Assembly (NCBI RefSeq): GCF_000307025.1
Contig: NC_018584.1
Location: forward strand, 124,001 to 188,000
Source: Listeria monocytogenes ATCC 19117
Lineage (GTDB): Bacteria > Bacillota > Bacilli > Lactobacillales > Listeriaceae
DNA length: 64,000 nt
Direction: 5' to 3'
Shown piece by piece: positions 43,235 to 53,032 of the stretch; position 1 is the first letter of the stretch, and every line of letters starts with the position of its first letter. The notes under the pieces were generated by a model that was given only the letters and a program-made list of their open reading frames with translations, did no database searches and was not told the origin of the DNA. Made by a program: the position numbers and the translations under genes.

Positions 43235-44986
43235 ATGAAGAAACGCACGACAATGACGTCTAATCTAAAGAAATTCGGATTAGCCTTTCTTAGCGTTATC
43301 TTGCTTGTAAACGTTTTATTTCAGACTAACTTTGTTAAAGCAGCAACTAATTATGGCTCCGATTTTTTGAAAACTGTGGAATTATTAGACGCAGATGGCA
43401 ATCCTCAAACGGACTTCGGTTATTACGACAGCATCAAGGTTCACTATACTTGGGAAATCCCCAATTCAACTAATGTGAAGGAAGGCGACACAATGGAATT
43501 TGTGTTACCTCCAGAGCTGAAGATAGTTACAGATTTAGACTTTTCTTTGAAAGATCACGATGGCAACACGGTAGGTCACGTGATTGCTAAAAAATCGACT
43601 GGGCAAGTAGTTATTACATTTACAGACTTTGTTGAAAAAAATTCCAATATTAGTGGATATCTCGATTTTTGGACTAATTGGGATAAATCATTAGTAGAAG
43701 GAAATGAAAATGTTCCAGTTGAATTTCCAGTAAATGGTACCACAGAAACAATTGATGTGGGCGTTGGTGGTAAAAATCAAATTGACCCGGATGAAAGTTT
43801 ATATAAATACGGCTGGGCTAATGCTGAACATCCTGAGCTTATCCAATGGGTCGTTCGAGTTAACTATTCGAAACAAAACATTCAAAATGCCGTTTATGAA
43901 GATTTTATTGGACCAAAACAAGTCGTTGATTTTAATTCTATCAAAGCATTCCACGGTGAATTTGATCCGGATGATAACTTCACGCCAGGAGCCGAGGTAC
44001 CATCATCGGCAATTACTCAAACAACGGAAGGATTCAAAGTCGACCTAGGAAATTTAACAGATTCTGTCAAAATTTCATACTATACAACTTCTACCGATAA
44101 CGGAGCATCACCTAACTACACAAATAAAGGGCAATTGACAGGAGATAACTTTATCAAGCAAGAAATCGAAGTCGCGACACCAACATCAGGTGGTGGCGGA
44201 GGGGGAGAAGGGACAACCGGATCTGTTGAATTAACGAAAACAGATGATTCGTCTCAAAAAAATCCATTAGAAGGTGCCGAGTTTAAATTAGTCAACGGAG
44301 CAGGAACGATAGTCCAAACAGGACTAAAAACTAATATCGATGGTAAACTAACTATTTCAAATCTGAAATATGATACATACCAGCTAATCGAAACAAAAGC
44401 TCCACAAGGATATGTGCTTGATGCGTCTCCAGTAGAATTTACAATTGATGACGCGCACCAATCATTATTTCTATCCAAAGAAAACTCTGCCATCAAAGGA
44501 TCCGTTTCACTAGAGAAAGTCGACCACGACACACAAAACCTACTAGCTGATGCCGAATTTGAACTACAAGATAAAGATGGCAACACACTACAACCAAACC
44601 TTAAAACAGACAAAATGGGCAAACTAACGGTGACGGATTTACTTCCAGGCGAGTATCAATTTGTCGAAACAAAAGCGCCAACAGGCTATATTTTAGATGC
44701 TACTCCAGTCAAATTTAAAATCAGCACAGAGGCACTAAACGTAACCGTAACAAAAGAGAACACGAAAAAACCAGAAATACCAAAAGTACCAGTACCACCA
44801 AAAACACCAGAACAACCGGATAAACCGGATAAACCGGATAAACCAGAACAACCAGATAAAATAATAAGCGCAGATAGCAAACGGACGACTTTACCAAAAA
44901 CAGGGGATACACCACTTGTTAATGGTTGGGGAATACTGCTCGTAGCCATTTCAGCGAGTGGATTAATTGCGCTTAGAAGAAAATAA
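43235..44986 (+). CDS. LPXTG surface adhesin with two SpaA/CnaB repeats
   Basis: About 583 residues; ATG 43235 follows AAAAAAGGATGG. It is a clear paralogue of the preceding gene in its signal peptide and adhesin region (shared NYGSDFLKTVELLDADG-type start, FGYYDSIKVHYTWEIPNSTN). Two CnaB domains with LTKTD/QLIETKAP and LEKVD/QFVETKAP isopeptide residues follow. Then come a PDKPDKPDKP spacer with a 9-bp DNA period near 44815-44865, sorting signal LPKTGD, a hydrophobic helix and RRK. It probably arose by tandem duplication. By position it is lmo0160. Confidence 0.9.
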   Translation: MKKRTTMTSNLKKFGLAFLSVILLVNVLFQTNFVKAATNYGSDFLKTVELLDADGNPQTDFGYYDSIKVHYTWEIPNSTNVKEGDTMEFVLPPELKIVTDLDFSLKDHDGNTVGHVIAKKSTGQVVITFTDFVEKNSNISGYLDFWTNWDKSLVEGNENVPVEFPVNGTTETIDVGVGGKNQIDPDESLYKYGWANAEHPELIQWVVRVNYSKQNIQNAVYEDFIGPKQVVDFNSIKAFHGEFDPDDNFTPGAEVPSSAITQTTEGFKVDLGNLTDSVKISYYTTSTDNGASPNYTNKGQLTGDNFIKQEIEVATPTSGGGGGGEGTTGSVELTKTDDSSQKNPLEGAEFKLVNGAGTIVQTGLKTNIDGKLTISNLKYDTYQLIETKAPQGYVLDASPVEFTIDDAHQSLFLSKENSAIKGSVSLEKVDHDTQNLLADAEFELQDKDGNTLQPNLKTDKMGKLTVTDLLPGEYQFVETKAPTGYILDATPVKFKISTEALNVTVTKENTKKPEIPKVPVPPKTPEQPDKPDKPDKPEQPDKIISADSKRTTLPKTGDTPLVNGWGILLVAISASGLIALRRK

Positions 44987-44989
44987 TTA

Positions 44990-45030
44990 AAAAAACCGTA
45001 AGCGATAATACAATCGCTTACGGTTTTTCT
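44990..45030. terminator. bidirectional terminator
   Basis: AAAAACCGTAAGCGAT pairs with ATCGCTTACGGTTTTT; it serves the adhesin and the convergent RsbR-like gene. Confidence 0.9.
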
Positions 45031-45866
45031 TATATAGTTCTAGTTTGATCTTGTAAGACAGCCTTTAACGAATGATAGGCAGGAATAGATAAGTTTAATT
45101 CAACACGATTAATTTGTTGTGCCATTTTTGGTTGGATGCCAGAAATAAATGCCTCGACACCAAGAAGTTTAAGCATCGTCACTAAGTTGGTAAGCATTTC
45201 TCCAAGTGCATCATCAAAATAAGTAATTCCTGATAAATCAATACACAATTGTTCCACGCCTAAGTGTACGCATTTGTTTGCCGTGATTTCGGATAACTTT
45301 TCTGCTCTTTCACGGTCGACGCTCCCCATCAAAGGAAGGATCGCTAATTTGTCCGTGATAGAAATGACGGGTGTGCTAATTTCTTCTATTAAACGATGTT
45401 GTTGTTCTAAATGTTTGACGATATCATTGTAATACATGGCGGAGAAGGCTTCGTTTATCCGGTCAAACCCGTGATTAACCATGGACAGACTTGATGAGAA
45501 ATCACATTTAGACACTTCATCATTATGAATACAAAAATCACCAACAGCAGAAACAAATTCACGGCGTAGTTTATCAAGGGTGGTAATAACTTCAGGTAAT
45601 GGTACTTCATTTTCCATGCGACGCGCGTACATGTTATCCAGCCATTTGTCGAGTTTCTCAAAAAATGCTTTTTTACCAGCGAAATAAGAAATGATTAAGT
45701 CCGCTGTTTGTTCACTGTCAGCGCGCAGTTCATCTTTGTAACGCGGCGAGTAAACAAAACTAGTATACGTGTTTTCGTTTTCATAAATTTTGGATAGCCA
45801 CTTATTAATAATTTCTTCGGTATGTTCTCTTAAATATAGCTCCATACTTCCATTCGATTCATTCAT
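45030..45866 (-). CDS. RsbR-type stressosome paralogue with altered phosphosites
   Basis: About 278 residues. The N-terminal non-haem-globin-like helical domain (about 1-150) is variable; the C-terminal STAS domain is conserved (LAILPLMGSVD, IDLSGITYFDD, FISGIQPKMAQQ). Relative to RsbRA, the Thr171 position in VVDT is Asp here (IDLSGITYFDD) and the Thr205 position in EIAQT is Gln (KMAQQ). By position it is lmo0161, one of several Listeria RsbR paralogues (recalled as RsbR2). The start at 45866 follows AAAGGGG. Confidence 0.8.
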   Translation of the reverse strand: MNESNGSMELYLREHTEEIINKWLSKIYENENTYTSFVYSPRYKDELRADSEQTADLIISYFAGKKAFFEKLDKWLDNMYARRMENEVPLPEVITTLDKLRREFVSAVGDFCIHNDEVSKCDFSSSLSMVNHGFDRINEAFSAMYYNDIVKHLEQQHRLIEEISTPVISITDKLAILPLMGSVDRERAEKLSEITANKCVHLGVEQLCIDLSGITYFDDALGEMLTNLVTMLKLLGVEAFISGIQPKMAQQINRVELNLSIPAYHSLKAVLQDQTRTI

Positions 45867-45875
45867 ACCAGACAA

Positions 45876-46082
45876 CCCCTTTAAGTCTAAGTATAATAAC
45901 TACTTTTCTTTATTCTATGCTCAAAACGTTGTACTGTCCAATTAAATTTTAGAAAAATAACGAATTTATTGAAATTGTAATATTAGTTAACCAATCCAAC
46001 GTTATTTTTTTGTTAAAATTCCGAAGCTATTTAAGCTTGGTCATGGTATAATATTACAATATGGATAGAAAGGAAGTTTTTT
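45876..46082. other. intergenic region between rsbR paralogue and holB
   Basis: About 200 AT-rich bases carrying divergent promoters; GGTATAATATT near 46045 is a probable -10 region for holB. No other feature is seen. Confidence 0.45.
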
Positions 46083-47075
46083 GTGGGATTACAGGATGAA
46101 CTTACAGTGATGCAACCAGTGGTCATGAAGATTTTTTCAAAAAGTGTCCGCGAAAATCGATTATCTCACGGCTATTTATTCGAAGGAGCAAGAGGTACAG
46201 GCAAGAAACGCACAGCACTTTGGTTAGCTCAGAGTCTTTTTTGTTTAGAAAGCACTGAAACCGAGCTTGCTTGTGGGAAGTGTGCCAATTGCACGAGAAT
46301 AGCAAGTCATAATCATCCGGATGTTCATTTGCTAGAGCCAGATGGAGCTAGTATTAAGATTGATCAGGTTCGCGCGCTGAAGCAAGAACTTAGTAAACGC
46401 GGAATGGAATCGGATCAAAAAGTAGTTATCATTTACGATGCAGAAAAAATGACTGTTCAATCAGCCAATAGTCTGCTGAAATTTATAGAAGAACCAGAAG
46501 GCGGTTTGTTATTATTATTTTTAACAACAAACCCCGGGCAAATTTTGCCAACGATTCAATCAAGACTGCAACCTGTCACATTCAAATCACTGACTTTTGA
46601 TAGTTTACTCGCATCACTAACAGCAGCAGGCATTTCCGAACAAAAAGCGCGGATTTATGCTAGCATTACTGGGAGTGTGGAAGAAGCGAAGGCTTTTGAA
46701 GAGAGTGAGTGGTTTAGTGAGGCAAGAAATGTTGTCATCAAGTTATATGAAGGAATTCACCATCAAGGAACCAGCCCATTAATTATCATTCAAGAATCAT
46801 GGATGCCACTTTTTAAAGAGAAAGATAAGATGGCGCTTGGGCTCGAATTATTGTTACTGCTGTACCGCGACCGGCTACACCTTACACTTGACGAGAACTA
46901 CGAACCTATTTGTACTGCGCAAAAAGAAATGCTCGGACAAGATGCGCTGCGTAAATCACTGTCCGAAACCACAGGGGAAATCGAGAAGATTCTCGCTGCG
47001 AAATCAAAACTGGATTCCAATATGAACACGCAACTTCTAATGGAGCAGTTAGTTCTGGAAATCCAAGGGAGGTAA
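46083..47075 (+). CDS. holB: DNA polymerase III subunit delta'
   Basis: 330 residues, clamp-loader AAA+ fold. Walker-like GARGTGKKRT (about 36) and the zinc-type CGKCANC cluster with DVHLLEPDGASIKIDQVR, then SANSLLKFIEEPE and TTNPGQILPTIQSRLQ (sensor region). GTG start after AAAGGAAG. First gene of the conserved holB-ricT-yabA block, as in Bacillus. Confidence 0.92.
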   Translation: MGLQDELTVMQPVVMKIFSKSVRENRLSHGYLFEGARGTGKKRTALWLAQSLFCLESTETELACGKCANCTRIASHNHPDVHLLEPDGASIKIDQVRALKQELSKRGMESDQKVVIIYDAEKMTVQSANSLLKFIEEPEGGLLLLFLTTNPGQILPTIQSRLQPVTFKSLTFDSLLASLTAAGISEQKARIYASITGSVEEAKAFEESEWFSEARNVVIKLYEGIHHQGTSPLIIIQESWMPLFKEKDKMALGLELLLLLYRDRLHLTLDENYEPICTAQKEMLGQDALRKSLSETTGEIEKILAAKSKLDSNMNTQLLMEQLVLEIQGR

Positions 47076-47080
47076 TCGCT

Positions 47081-47914
47081 ATGCTTAAAATTGTAGGCGT
47101 CCGTTTTAAAGACGTTGGTAAAATATATTATTTCTCACCTGGCGAACTGGAAATCACAGAAAACCAAGGTGTTATTGTTGAAAATGCACAAGGAATTGAA
47201 TTTGGTAAAACAGTCATTGAACCGCGCTACGTGGACGAAGAAGATGTCGTTTTACCACTTAAGAAAGTACTGCGTATCGCAACAGAAGCGGATTATAAAT
47301 GCGTTGCTGAGAATGGCGACTCGTGTCAGAAAGCCTTTTTACTTTGTGATGAAAAGATCCGCGAGCGCGAACTTGAAATGAGTTTAGTTGATGTTGATTA
47401 CACATTTGACCGTAATAAAATCATTTTTTATTTCACCGCAGAAGGTCGCGTCGATTTCCGGGAGCTCGTGAAAGATTTAGCATCTGTTTTTCGGACTCGC
47501 ATCGAACTTCGCCAAATTGGTGTACGTGATGAAGCGAAATTGCTCGGTGGGATTGGCCCATGCGGTCGTATGCTCTGCTGCTCCACTTTCTTAGGTGATT
47601 TCGAACCAGTTTCCATCAAAATGGCGAAAGACCAAAACCTGTCCCTTAACCCAACGAAAATTTCTGGTTTATGTGGACGATTAATGTGTTGCTTGAAATA
47701 TGAGAACGATGAATATGAGCAAGCTAAACGTGAAATGCCAGATGTTGGTGTAAAAGTAAAAACTCCAGAAGGCATAGAAGCACGTGTTTCGGGAATCAAC
47801 TTGCTGTCTAGAATCCTACAAGTGAGTTTGCCCGAAGAAGAGACGGTTATAGAATACGAATTGGATGAGTTACGTCCATATAACGAATTTCTAAAACAAC
47901 CGGCAAAGTCTTGA
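47081..47914 (+). CDS. ricT: RicT (YaaT), PSP1-domain component of the Y-complex
   Basis: 277 residues, PSP1 family. Cys-rich motifs ([16 protein letters not shown] and [14 protein letters not shown]) are known to bind Fe-S clusters in the RicAFT complex, which in Bacillus promotes RNase Y-dependent mRNA processing and Spo0A phosphorylation. 5 bases after holB, then yabA almost directly. Confidence 0.92.
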   Translation: MLKIVGVRFKDVGKIYYFSPGELEITENQGVIVENAQGIEFGKTVIEPRYVDEEDVVLPLKKVLRIATEADYKCVAENGDSCQKAFLLCDEKIRERELEMSLVDVDYTFDRNKIIFYFTAEGRVDFRELVKDLASVFRTRIELRQIGVRDEAKLLGGIGPCGRMLCCSTFLGDFEPVSIKMAKDQNLSLNPTKISGLCGRLMCCLKYENDEYEQAKREMPDVGVKVKTPEGIEARVSGINLLSRILQVSLPEEETVIEYELDELRPYNEFLKQPAKS

Positions 47915-47924
47915 GGTGAAAAAA

Positions 47925-48314
47925 TTGGATAAAAAAGCTATTTTTGACTCAGTCAGTAATATGGAGGAGCAAATTGGCGAATTGTATCAGCAACTTGGAG
48001 ATCTAAAGACAAACTTAGGCGAAATGTTGGAAGAAAATAACCGATTAAACCTTGAAAACGAACATTTGCGACGCAGACTTTCTTTGACGGATGAAGCGAC
48101 ACCAGAACCTAAAGCCGAAATAGAGGCGGAACACGGTGTGATGGCGCCTAATCGTAAGGAAGCAATGCAGCAAATGATTGAACTTGGGGAAGGTTATGAC
48201 AATCTTGTCCAACTTTACAAGGAAGGATTTCATGTTTGCAATGTACATTTCGGCAGCCCGCGTGGTAATGATGAAGATTGTTTATTTTGCTTATCCTTGC
48301 TCAATAAAAAATAA
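47925..48314 (+). CDS. yabA: replication initiation control protein YabA
   Basis: About 129 residues. The N-terminal leucine-zipper coiled coil (about 1-55) tetramerises; the C-terminal domain has the zinc ligands HVCNVHFG...DCLFC, which bind DnaA and DnaN. The TTG at 47925 (DKKAIFDS) has GAGGTG 7 bases upstream and matches the Bacillus N terminus, so the earlier GTG frame start is rejected. It restrains replication initiation. Confidence 0.9.
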   Translation: MDKKAIFDSVSNMEEQIGELYQQLGDLKTNLGEMLEENNRLNLENEHLRRRLSLTDEATPEPKAEIEAEHGVMAPNRKEAMQQMIELGEGYDNLVQLYKEGFHVCNVHFGSPRGNDEDCLFCLSLLNKK

Positions 48315-48318
48315 CATG

Positions 48319-48350
48319 ACGGGCCTTTCTCAATTCAAGAGAAGGGCTTT
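48319..48350 (+). terminator. intrinsic terminator between yabA and trmN6
   Basis: GGGCCTTTCTC pairs with GAGAAGGGC and is followed by TTTTTG. Probably partial, because the downstream housekeeping genes follow closely. Confidence 0.65.
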
Positions 48351-48371
48351 TTGCTAGAAAAGGTGAATCAT

Positions 48372-49124
48372 TTGGAAAAACTCGAATTAATTGGTGATGA
48401 AAGACTAGATTATTTACTAGCAGAAAATTTGCGGATTATTCAAAGCCCATCGGTATTTTCTTTCTCGATAGACGCGGTTCTCCTCGCTAAATTTAGTTAT
48501 TTACCAATCCGTAAAGGGAAAATAATTGATTTGTGTAGCGGAAATGGGATTATTCCTTTACTACTTAGTACGCGAACAAAAGCGAAAATAGTTGGTGTTG
48601 AAATTCAAGAACGTCTGGCAGATATGGCGAAAAGAAGTGTTGCTTATAATCAACTGGAAGACCAAATCGAAATAATCGAATATGATTTGAAAAAAATTAC
48701 AGATCTTATTCCAAAAGAGCGCGCGGACATTGTTACCTGTAATCCACCTTATTTTGCAACCCCGGATACAAGTTTGAAAAATACCAATGAACATTTTCGG
48801 ATTGCTCGCCATGAAGTTATGTGTACGCTAGAGGATACTATTCGTGTAGCCGCAAGCCTTTTAAAACAAGGTGGAAAAGCGAATTTTGTTCATCGTCCGG
48901 AACGATTACTAGACATCATTGATATAATGAGAAAATATCGCTTGGAACCGAAACGCATTCAATTCGTGCACCCGCGCTCAGATAGAGAAGCGAATACGGT
49001 GCTTGTAGAAGGAATCAAAGACGGAAAACCTGGTGTGAAATATGTACCACCTGTTATCGTATATGATGAGCTAGGGGAATATACACCAGTAATTAAGGAG
49101 ATTTTATATGGCGAAAGCGAGTGA
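48372..49124 (+). CDS. trmN6: tRNA1(Val) (adenine37-N6)-methyltransferase, YabB family
   Basis: About 250 residues, class I SAM methyltransferase. SAM-binding loop [14 protein letters not shown] and the amino-methyltransferase motif CNPPYF are present. TTG 48372 follows AAAGGTGA; the frame opens at 48351 upstream of that ribosome site. Placed as yabB in the Bacillus-like order. Specificity for A37 of tRNA-Val is inferred from the family. Confidence 0.88.
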   Translation: MEKLELIGDERLDYLLAENLRIIQSPSVFSFSIDAVLLAKFSYLPIRKGKIIDLCSGNGIIPLLLSTRTKAKIVGVEIQERLADMAKRSVAYNQLEDQIEIIEYDLKKITDLIPKERADIVTCNPPYFATPDTSLKNTNEHFRIARHEVMCTLEDTIRVAASLLKQGGKANFVHRPERLLDIIDIMRKYRLEPKRIQFVHPRSDREANTVLVEGIKDGKPGVKYVPPVIVYDELGEYTPVIKEILYGESE

Positions 49125-49377
49125 ACATTTCTTTTATGTGCTAAAATGTAGTGACAATTCCTATTATGGTGGCTATACAACAGATGTTATTCGCCGAGAA
49201 GCGGAACATAATGCGGGAATTAGATGTAAATATACAAAAACACGTCGCCCGGTAAAAGTCATTCATTTTGAAAAATTCGAAACAAGAAGTGAAGCTACAA
49301 AAGCAGAAGCTGCGTTCAAAAAATTATCACGTAAAAATAAAGACGCCTATTTAATACAACGGGAGGAGTCCGAATGA
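49108..49377 (+). CDS. yazA: GIY-YIG nuclease-like protein YazA
   Basis: 89 residues, single GIY-YIG domain ([21 protein letters not shown] in [10 protein letters not shown]). Overlaps the 3' end of trmN6 by 17 bp and rsmI by 4 bp. Family function is unclear; a role in DNA or RNA processing is not established. Confidence 0.88.
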   Translation: MAKASEHFFYVLKCSDNSYYGGYTTDVIRREAEHNAGIRCKYTKTRRPVKVIHFEKFETRSEATKAEAAFKKLSRKNKDAYLIQREESE

Positions 49378-50255
49378 TAAAAAGCCAAAAGAGTTTCAGT
49401 GGAGCCAGCCAAGGAGCATTATATTTAGTGCCAACGCCGATTGGTAATTTAGAAGATATGACTTTTCGTGCAATTCGCATGCTTAAAGAAGCGGATATTA
49501 TTGCAGCGGAAGATACGCGGAACACCGTGAAACTTTTAAATCATTTTGAAATTACAACCCGAATGACGAGCTACCATCAGTTTACGAAGGAAAATAAAGA
49601 AGATAATATTATTCAGCGGATGTTAGACGGTGAAGTGGTGGCGCTTGTTAGTGATGCGGGGATGCCATCTATTTCTGACCCGGGATACGAACTTGTTCAA
49701 AGTGCGCTAAATGCTAATATTCCTGTCATCCCTCTACCAGGAGCCAATGCTGCATTAACTGCACTGATTGCATCTGGTCTTGCCCCGCAGCCGTTTTACT
49801 TTTACGGATTTCTTCCACGCCAAAATAAAGAACGTACTCAAGCGATTGAAAAATTAGCGGCGCGCGAAGAAACGTGGATTTTATATGAATCACCACATCG
49901 TTTAAAAGAAACACTAAAAGCAATCATCAAAATCACTGGAAATGATCGGAAAATTGTCTTGTGTCGAGAGCTCACAAAAAGATTTGAAGAATTTTTACGT
50001 GGAACGGTTGAAGATGCGTTAAACTGGGCAATGGACGAAGAAGTTCGCGGAGAATTTTGCTTGATTATTGAAGGAAATGCCAATCCACCGCTTGCAGAAG
50101 AGCAACTCTGGTGGCAAGAACTCGATATTAAAACGCACGTAAGCACCGTAATGGAACAGGAAAATGTTAGTTCTAAAGATGCAATTAAAACGGTTATGAA
50201 AGCGAGAAATTTACCAAAACGAGAAGTTTACTCTGCTTATCATGAAATAAAATAA
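49374..50255 (+). CDS. rsmI: 16S rRNA (cytidine1402-2'-O)-methyltransferase
   Basis: 293 residues, tetrapyrrole-methylase fold. Signature blocks YLVPTPIGNLEDMT, AAEDTRNT, LVSDAGMPSISDPG and PLPGANAALTALIASGL are present. The C-terminal HTH-like extension is typical of Firmicute RsmI. Translationally coupled to yazA. Confidence 0.92.
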   Translation: MIKSQKSFSGASQGALYLVPTPIGNLEDMTFRAIRMLKEADIIAAEDTRNTVKLLNHFEITTRMTSYHQFTKENKEDNIIQRMLDGEVVALVSDAGMPSISDPGYELVQSALNANIPVIPLPGANAALTALIASGLAPQPFYFYGFLPRQNKERTQAIEKLAAREETWILYESPHRLKETLKAIIKITGNDRKIVLCRELTKRFEEFLRGTVEDALNWAMDEEVRGEFCLIIEGNANPPLAEEQLWWQELDIKTHVSTVMEQENVSSKDAIKTVMKARNLPKREVYSAYHEIK

Positions 50256-50302
50256 AATCATGCGCGAATCCTTTAATGGGAACTCGCGCATGATTTTTTT
50301 TA
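50256..50302. terminator. bidirectional terminator
   Basis: AAATCATGCGCGA...TCGCGCATGATTT long stem flanked by A and T tracts, between rsmI and convergent abrB. Confidence 0.9.
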
Positions 50303-50584
50303 TAATGTATCACCAAAGCGGCGTTTAATTTCTTCCATTAATTCCGCAGCGCCTTCTTTACTGAGTGTCAATTTACCGTCCACAAATTTCTTGTTATCAA
50401 CAGAAAATTCTCCGGTAACGTCACAAACCAAGCCAGCGGAATACTTTTTCAATACAATCGCATCTTCATCTGTAAATATTTCTAAAGGGTCTTTTACATT
50501 TAGGTTCATCGTTCTTCTTATTTCAATCGGTATAACCACACGACCAAGTTCGTCGATTTTTCTTACCATTCCAGTTGATTTCAT
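50300..50584 (-). CDS. abrB: AbrB-family transition-state regulator
   Basis: 94 residues. The N-terminal swapped-hairpin DNA-binding domain (TGMVRKIDELGRVVIPIEIRR) is nearly invariant in AbrB. The C-terminal dimerisation domain follows. AAGGTGAG lies before the ATG. Located next to rsmI and before metG as in Bacillus. Confidence 0.92.
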   Translation of the reverse strand: MKSTGMVRKIDELGRVVIPIEIRRTMNLNVKDPLEIFTDEDAIVLKKYSAGLVCDVTGEFSVDNKKFVDGKLTLSKEGAAELMEEIKRRFGDTL

Positions 50585-50697
50585 TTTCTCACCTTCTTGA
50601 TAATTTTAATTCATTTTAACAGATAATTACGGGAATAGGAATGATTTCATGAGGAAAAGGGTATAGACCATAAGCAGAAGAATTAGGGGGAATAAAA

Positions 50698-51555
50698 ATG
50701 AACATAGTTATCGCATTAATTCCGGCAGTGATGTGGGGGATTATGCCATTAGTTGTTTCAAAAATTGGCGGTAAACCGAGGCAGCAAATCATTGGTACAA
50801 CATTCGGCGCACTAGCTTTCGCAATCGGAGTTTTTATTTTTACAAATCCAGAATATACAGCAACCATTATTATTGCTAGTTTTATTTCAGGGGCATTTTG
50901 GAGCTTAGGTCAAATGAATCAGTTCCGGGCATTTACACAAGTAGGCGTATCAAAAACAATGCCACTTTCGACAGGAATGCAGTTAGTAGGTACATCGCTT
51001 TTTGGTGTATTTGCTTTTCATGAATGGGGTACAACTTCCAAATTAGTATTAGGATTTTCCGCATTAGCATTAATTATTATCGGGATTTTCTTAACAAGTT
51101 ATCAACAACATAAAGACGAAAATTCCGGCCAAAATATGAAAAAAGGAATTATCACTTTACTTATTTCATCCGTAGGTTATGTAGGATATGTCGTTATCAC
51201 TCGTTGGTTTGATATTAGTGGGTGGGACGCGATTTTACCTCAAGCAATTGGGATGGTAGTCGCAGGATTATTATTTTCTATTAAGTCTGAAGAAAAACGT
51301 TTTACAAAGCAAACCTGGTTAAATATGATTCCAGGGGTGATGTGGGCTACTGGTAACTTGGCTCTACTATTCTCAAATAAATTAGTTGGAATCGCTACAG
51401 GTTTTTCGCTCTCACAAATGGGTGTTGTCATTTCGACCATTGGTGGAATCCTTTTCCTAGGAGAGAAGAAAACCAAGAAAGAACTTATTCTGGTCATTAT
51501 CGGGGTTGTCTTAGTAATTATCGGTGGTACGATGATTGGAATTGCAAAAAGCTAA
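50698..51555 (+). CDS. GlcU-type sugar (glucose) uptake protein
   Basis: 285 residues, ten predicted helices, GRP/sugar transport family. Signature segments are [30 protein letters not shown] and [18 protein letters not shown] ribosome site. A paralogue lies at 54576. It is predicted to import glucose by proton symport (family knowledge). Confidence 0.88.
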   Translation: MNIVIALIPAVMWGIMPLVVSKIGGKPRQQIIGTTFGALAFAIGVFIFTNPEYTATIIIASFISGAFWSLGQMNQFRAFTQVGVSKTMPLSTGMQLVGTSLFGVFAFHEWGTTSKLVLGFSALALIIIGIFLTSYQQHKDENSGQNMKKGIITLLISSVGYVGYVVITRWFDISGWDAILPQAIGMVVAGLLFSIKSEEKRFTKQTWLNMIPGVMWATGNLALLFSNKLVGIATGFSLSQMGVVISTIGGILFLGEKKTKKELILVIIGVVLVIIGGTMIGIAKS

Positions 51556-51622
51556 GAACAGCTTTCGAGAGGATACAATGCTATACTTAAATTAATCTAA
51601 ATTAAAGGTGGTTATACTGATA

Positions 51623-52885
51623 ATGAATGCGAATTTAGAAGTAAATGCTGAGGTTGTAAAAGAATCCTATGTTTATTTATTATCGCGATATCTCGTTTTA
51701 CGCCAAGAAAATTTTGATACAAAAGAAGATAAAATTCCATATAACACACTTAAGCACAATTCGATTTCACCAGCAGATGCAAATTTTGTAAATCCGAACT
51801 TTGATGTGGTTTATTCAGAAGCTTGGATAGCTGTAGATGACGAAAATGCCGTTATTTTAGAAGTACCAGAAATTAAAAATCGCTACTATACTGTGCAACT
51901 TTTAGACGGCTGGGGCGAAGTGGTAACAAATATCAATGAACGTAACTATCCAGAGCATCCACATGGAAAATTTGCTTTCGTTAAAAAAGGAACAAATCCT
52001 TCCGTTCCAAGTGACGCTGTAAAAATCGAATTACCATCAGAGAAAGTAAAAGTACTTCTTCGCGTAGAACAAAAAGACGATCCTGAAGGTGCAGTAAAAC
52101 TTCAAAAAGCATTCAAATTCGATGCACCAGACAATATAAAAATCAAAGAACCACTTGAGATTCCACATTTCACTAATGCAGAGTTCTTATTAGAAGAAAT
52201 TTATTCCAATTTGGAAGAACTACTAGCAACTTATCCAGATAAAATGCCAAGAGCAACTGAATTCCAAGATAAAGCAAGACAAGTGGCAGCCTATATCGAG
52301 CTTGGTGATGAGCAAAAAGCTGAAGTAAGAAACTTAATTGTGAAAGAAGCCATTCCATATTTTACAAATGGTGCAAAAGGATTTGGTACACAAAAAGGCG
52401 GATGGTCTGTTACTTACGTAGCTGGCGCGTTCGAAAATGATATTTTAGCGCGAGCAATCATTAATTACGGCGGTATTTGGGCGAATTCTATTCAAGAAGC
52501 ACTATACTTCATCGGTCAAAAAGGTACGGATAATGAGTTATTAACTGGCGATAAAGTTTATAAAATCTATTTTCCGGCAGATGAACTTCCATCAGAACTG
52601 GCAGATGCTTTTTGGTCCGTTACCTTATACAGTGTTCCAGATTACCACGTTATCCCAAATAAATTAAACAAATTCTGCATCAATAATTACTCAGGTCCAA
52701 AACTAAGTGAAGATGGCAGCTTGACGCTCTACATTGCGTCAGAAAAACCAGCTGATGTAGATCCGGGAAACTGGCTACCAAGCAAGGCTGGAAAAGAGTT
52801 TTCACTAAATTTCCGACTATATGTTCCGAAAAAAGAAGTGTTGGAAGGGAAAGTATTCTTACCACCGCTGGAAGTTATAAAATAA
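51623..52885 (+). CDS. DUF1254/DUF1214 protein
   Basis: About 420 residues. DUF1254 in the N-terminal half (NPNFDVVYSEAWIAVD, YYTVQLLDGWGEV) and DUF1214 in the C-terminal half (FWSVTLYSVPDYHVIPN, SLTLYIASEKP). No signal peptide. ATG 51623 is favoured over the in-frame GTG at 51608. Biochemical function unknown. Confidence 0.8.
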   Translation: MNANLEVNAEVVKESYVYLLSRYLVLRQENFDTKEDKIPYNTLKHNSISPADANFVNPNFDVVYSEAWIAVDDENAVILEVPEIKNRYYTVQLLDGWGEVVTNINERNYPEHPHGKFAFVKKGTNPSVPSDAVKIELPSEKVKVLLRVEQKDDPEGAVKLQKAFKFDAPDNIKIKEPLEIPHFTNAEFLLEEIYSNLEELLATYPDKMPRATEFQDKARQVAAYIELGDEQKAEVRNLIVKEAIPYFTNGAKGFGTQKGGWSVTYVAGAFENDILARAIINYGGIWANSIQEALYFIGQKGTDNELLTGDKVYKIYFPADELPSELADAFWSVTLYSVPDYHVIPNKLNKFCINNYSGPKLSEDGSLTLYIASEKPADVDPGNWLPSKAGKEFSLNFRLYVPKKEVLEGKVFLPPLEVIK

Positions 52886-52890
52886 ACCTA

Positions 52891-52950
52891 AAAAGCTAAG
52901 TATGCAATTACCAATTTTGGGTGGTAACATACTTAGCTTTCTTGTATATA
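52891..52950 (+). terminator. intrinsic terminator
   Basis: AAAGCTAAGTATG pairs with CATACTTAGCTTT, followed by a short T run. Confidence 0.8.
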
Positions 52951-52997
52951 AAAATAAAAACACTTACACTTTTTGTATTGTAATAGGACTATTTTTA

Positions 52998-53032
52998 AAT
53001 CACCTCGTAAAAATTTTACGAGGTGATTTTAG
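52998..53032 (-). terminator. terminator of the LPXTG protein gene
   Basis: AAATCACCTCGTAAAA pairs with TTTTACGAGGTGATTT, immediately 3' of the leftward gene. Confidence 0.9.
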
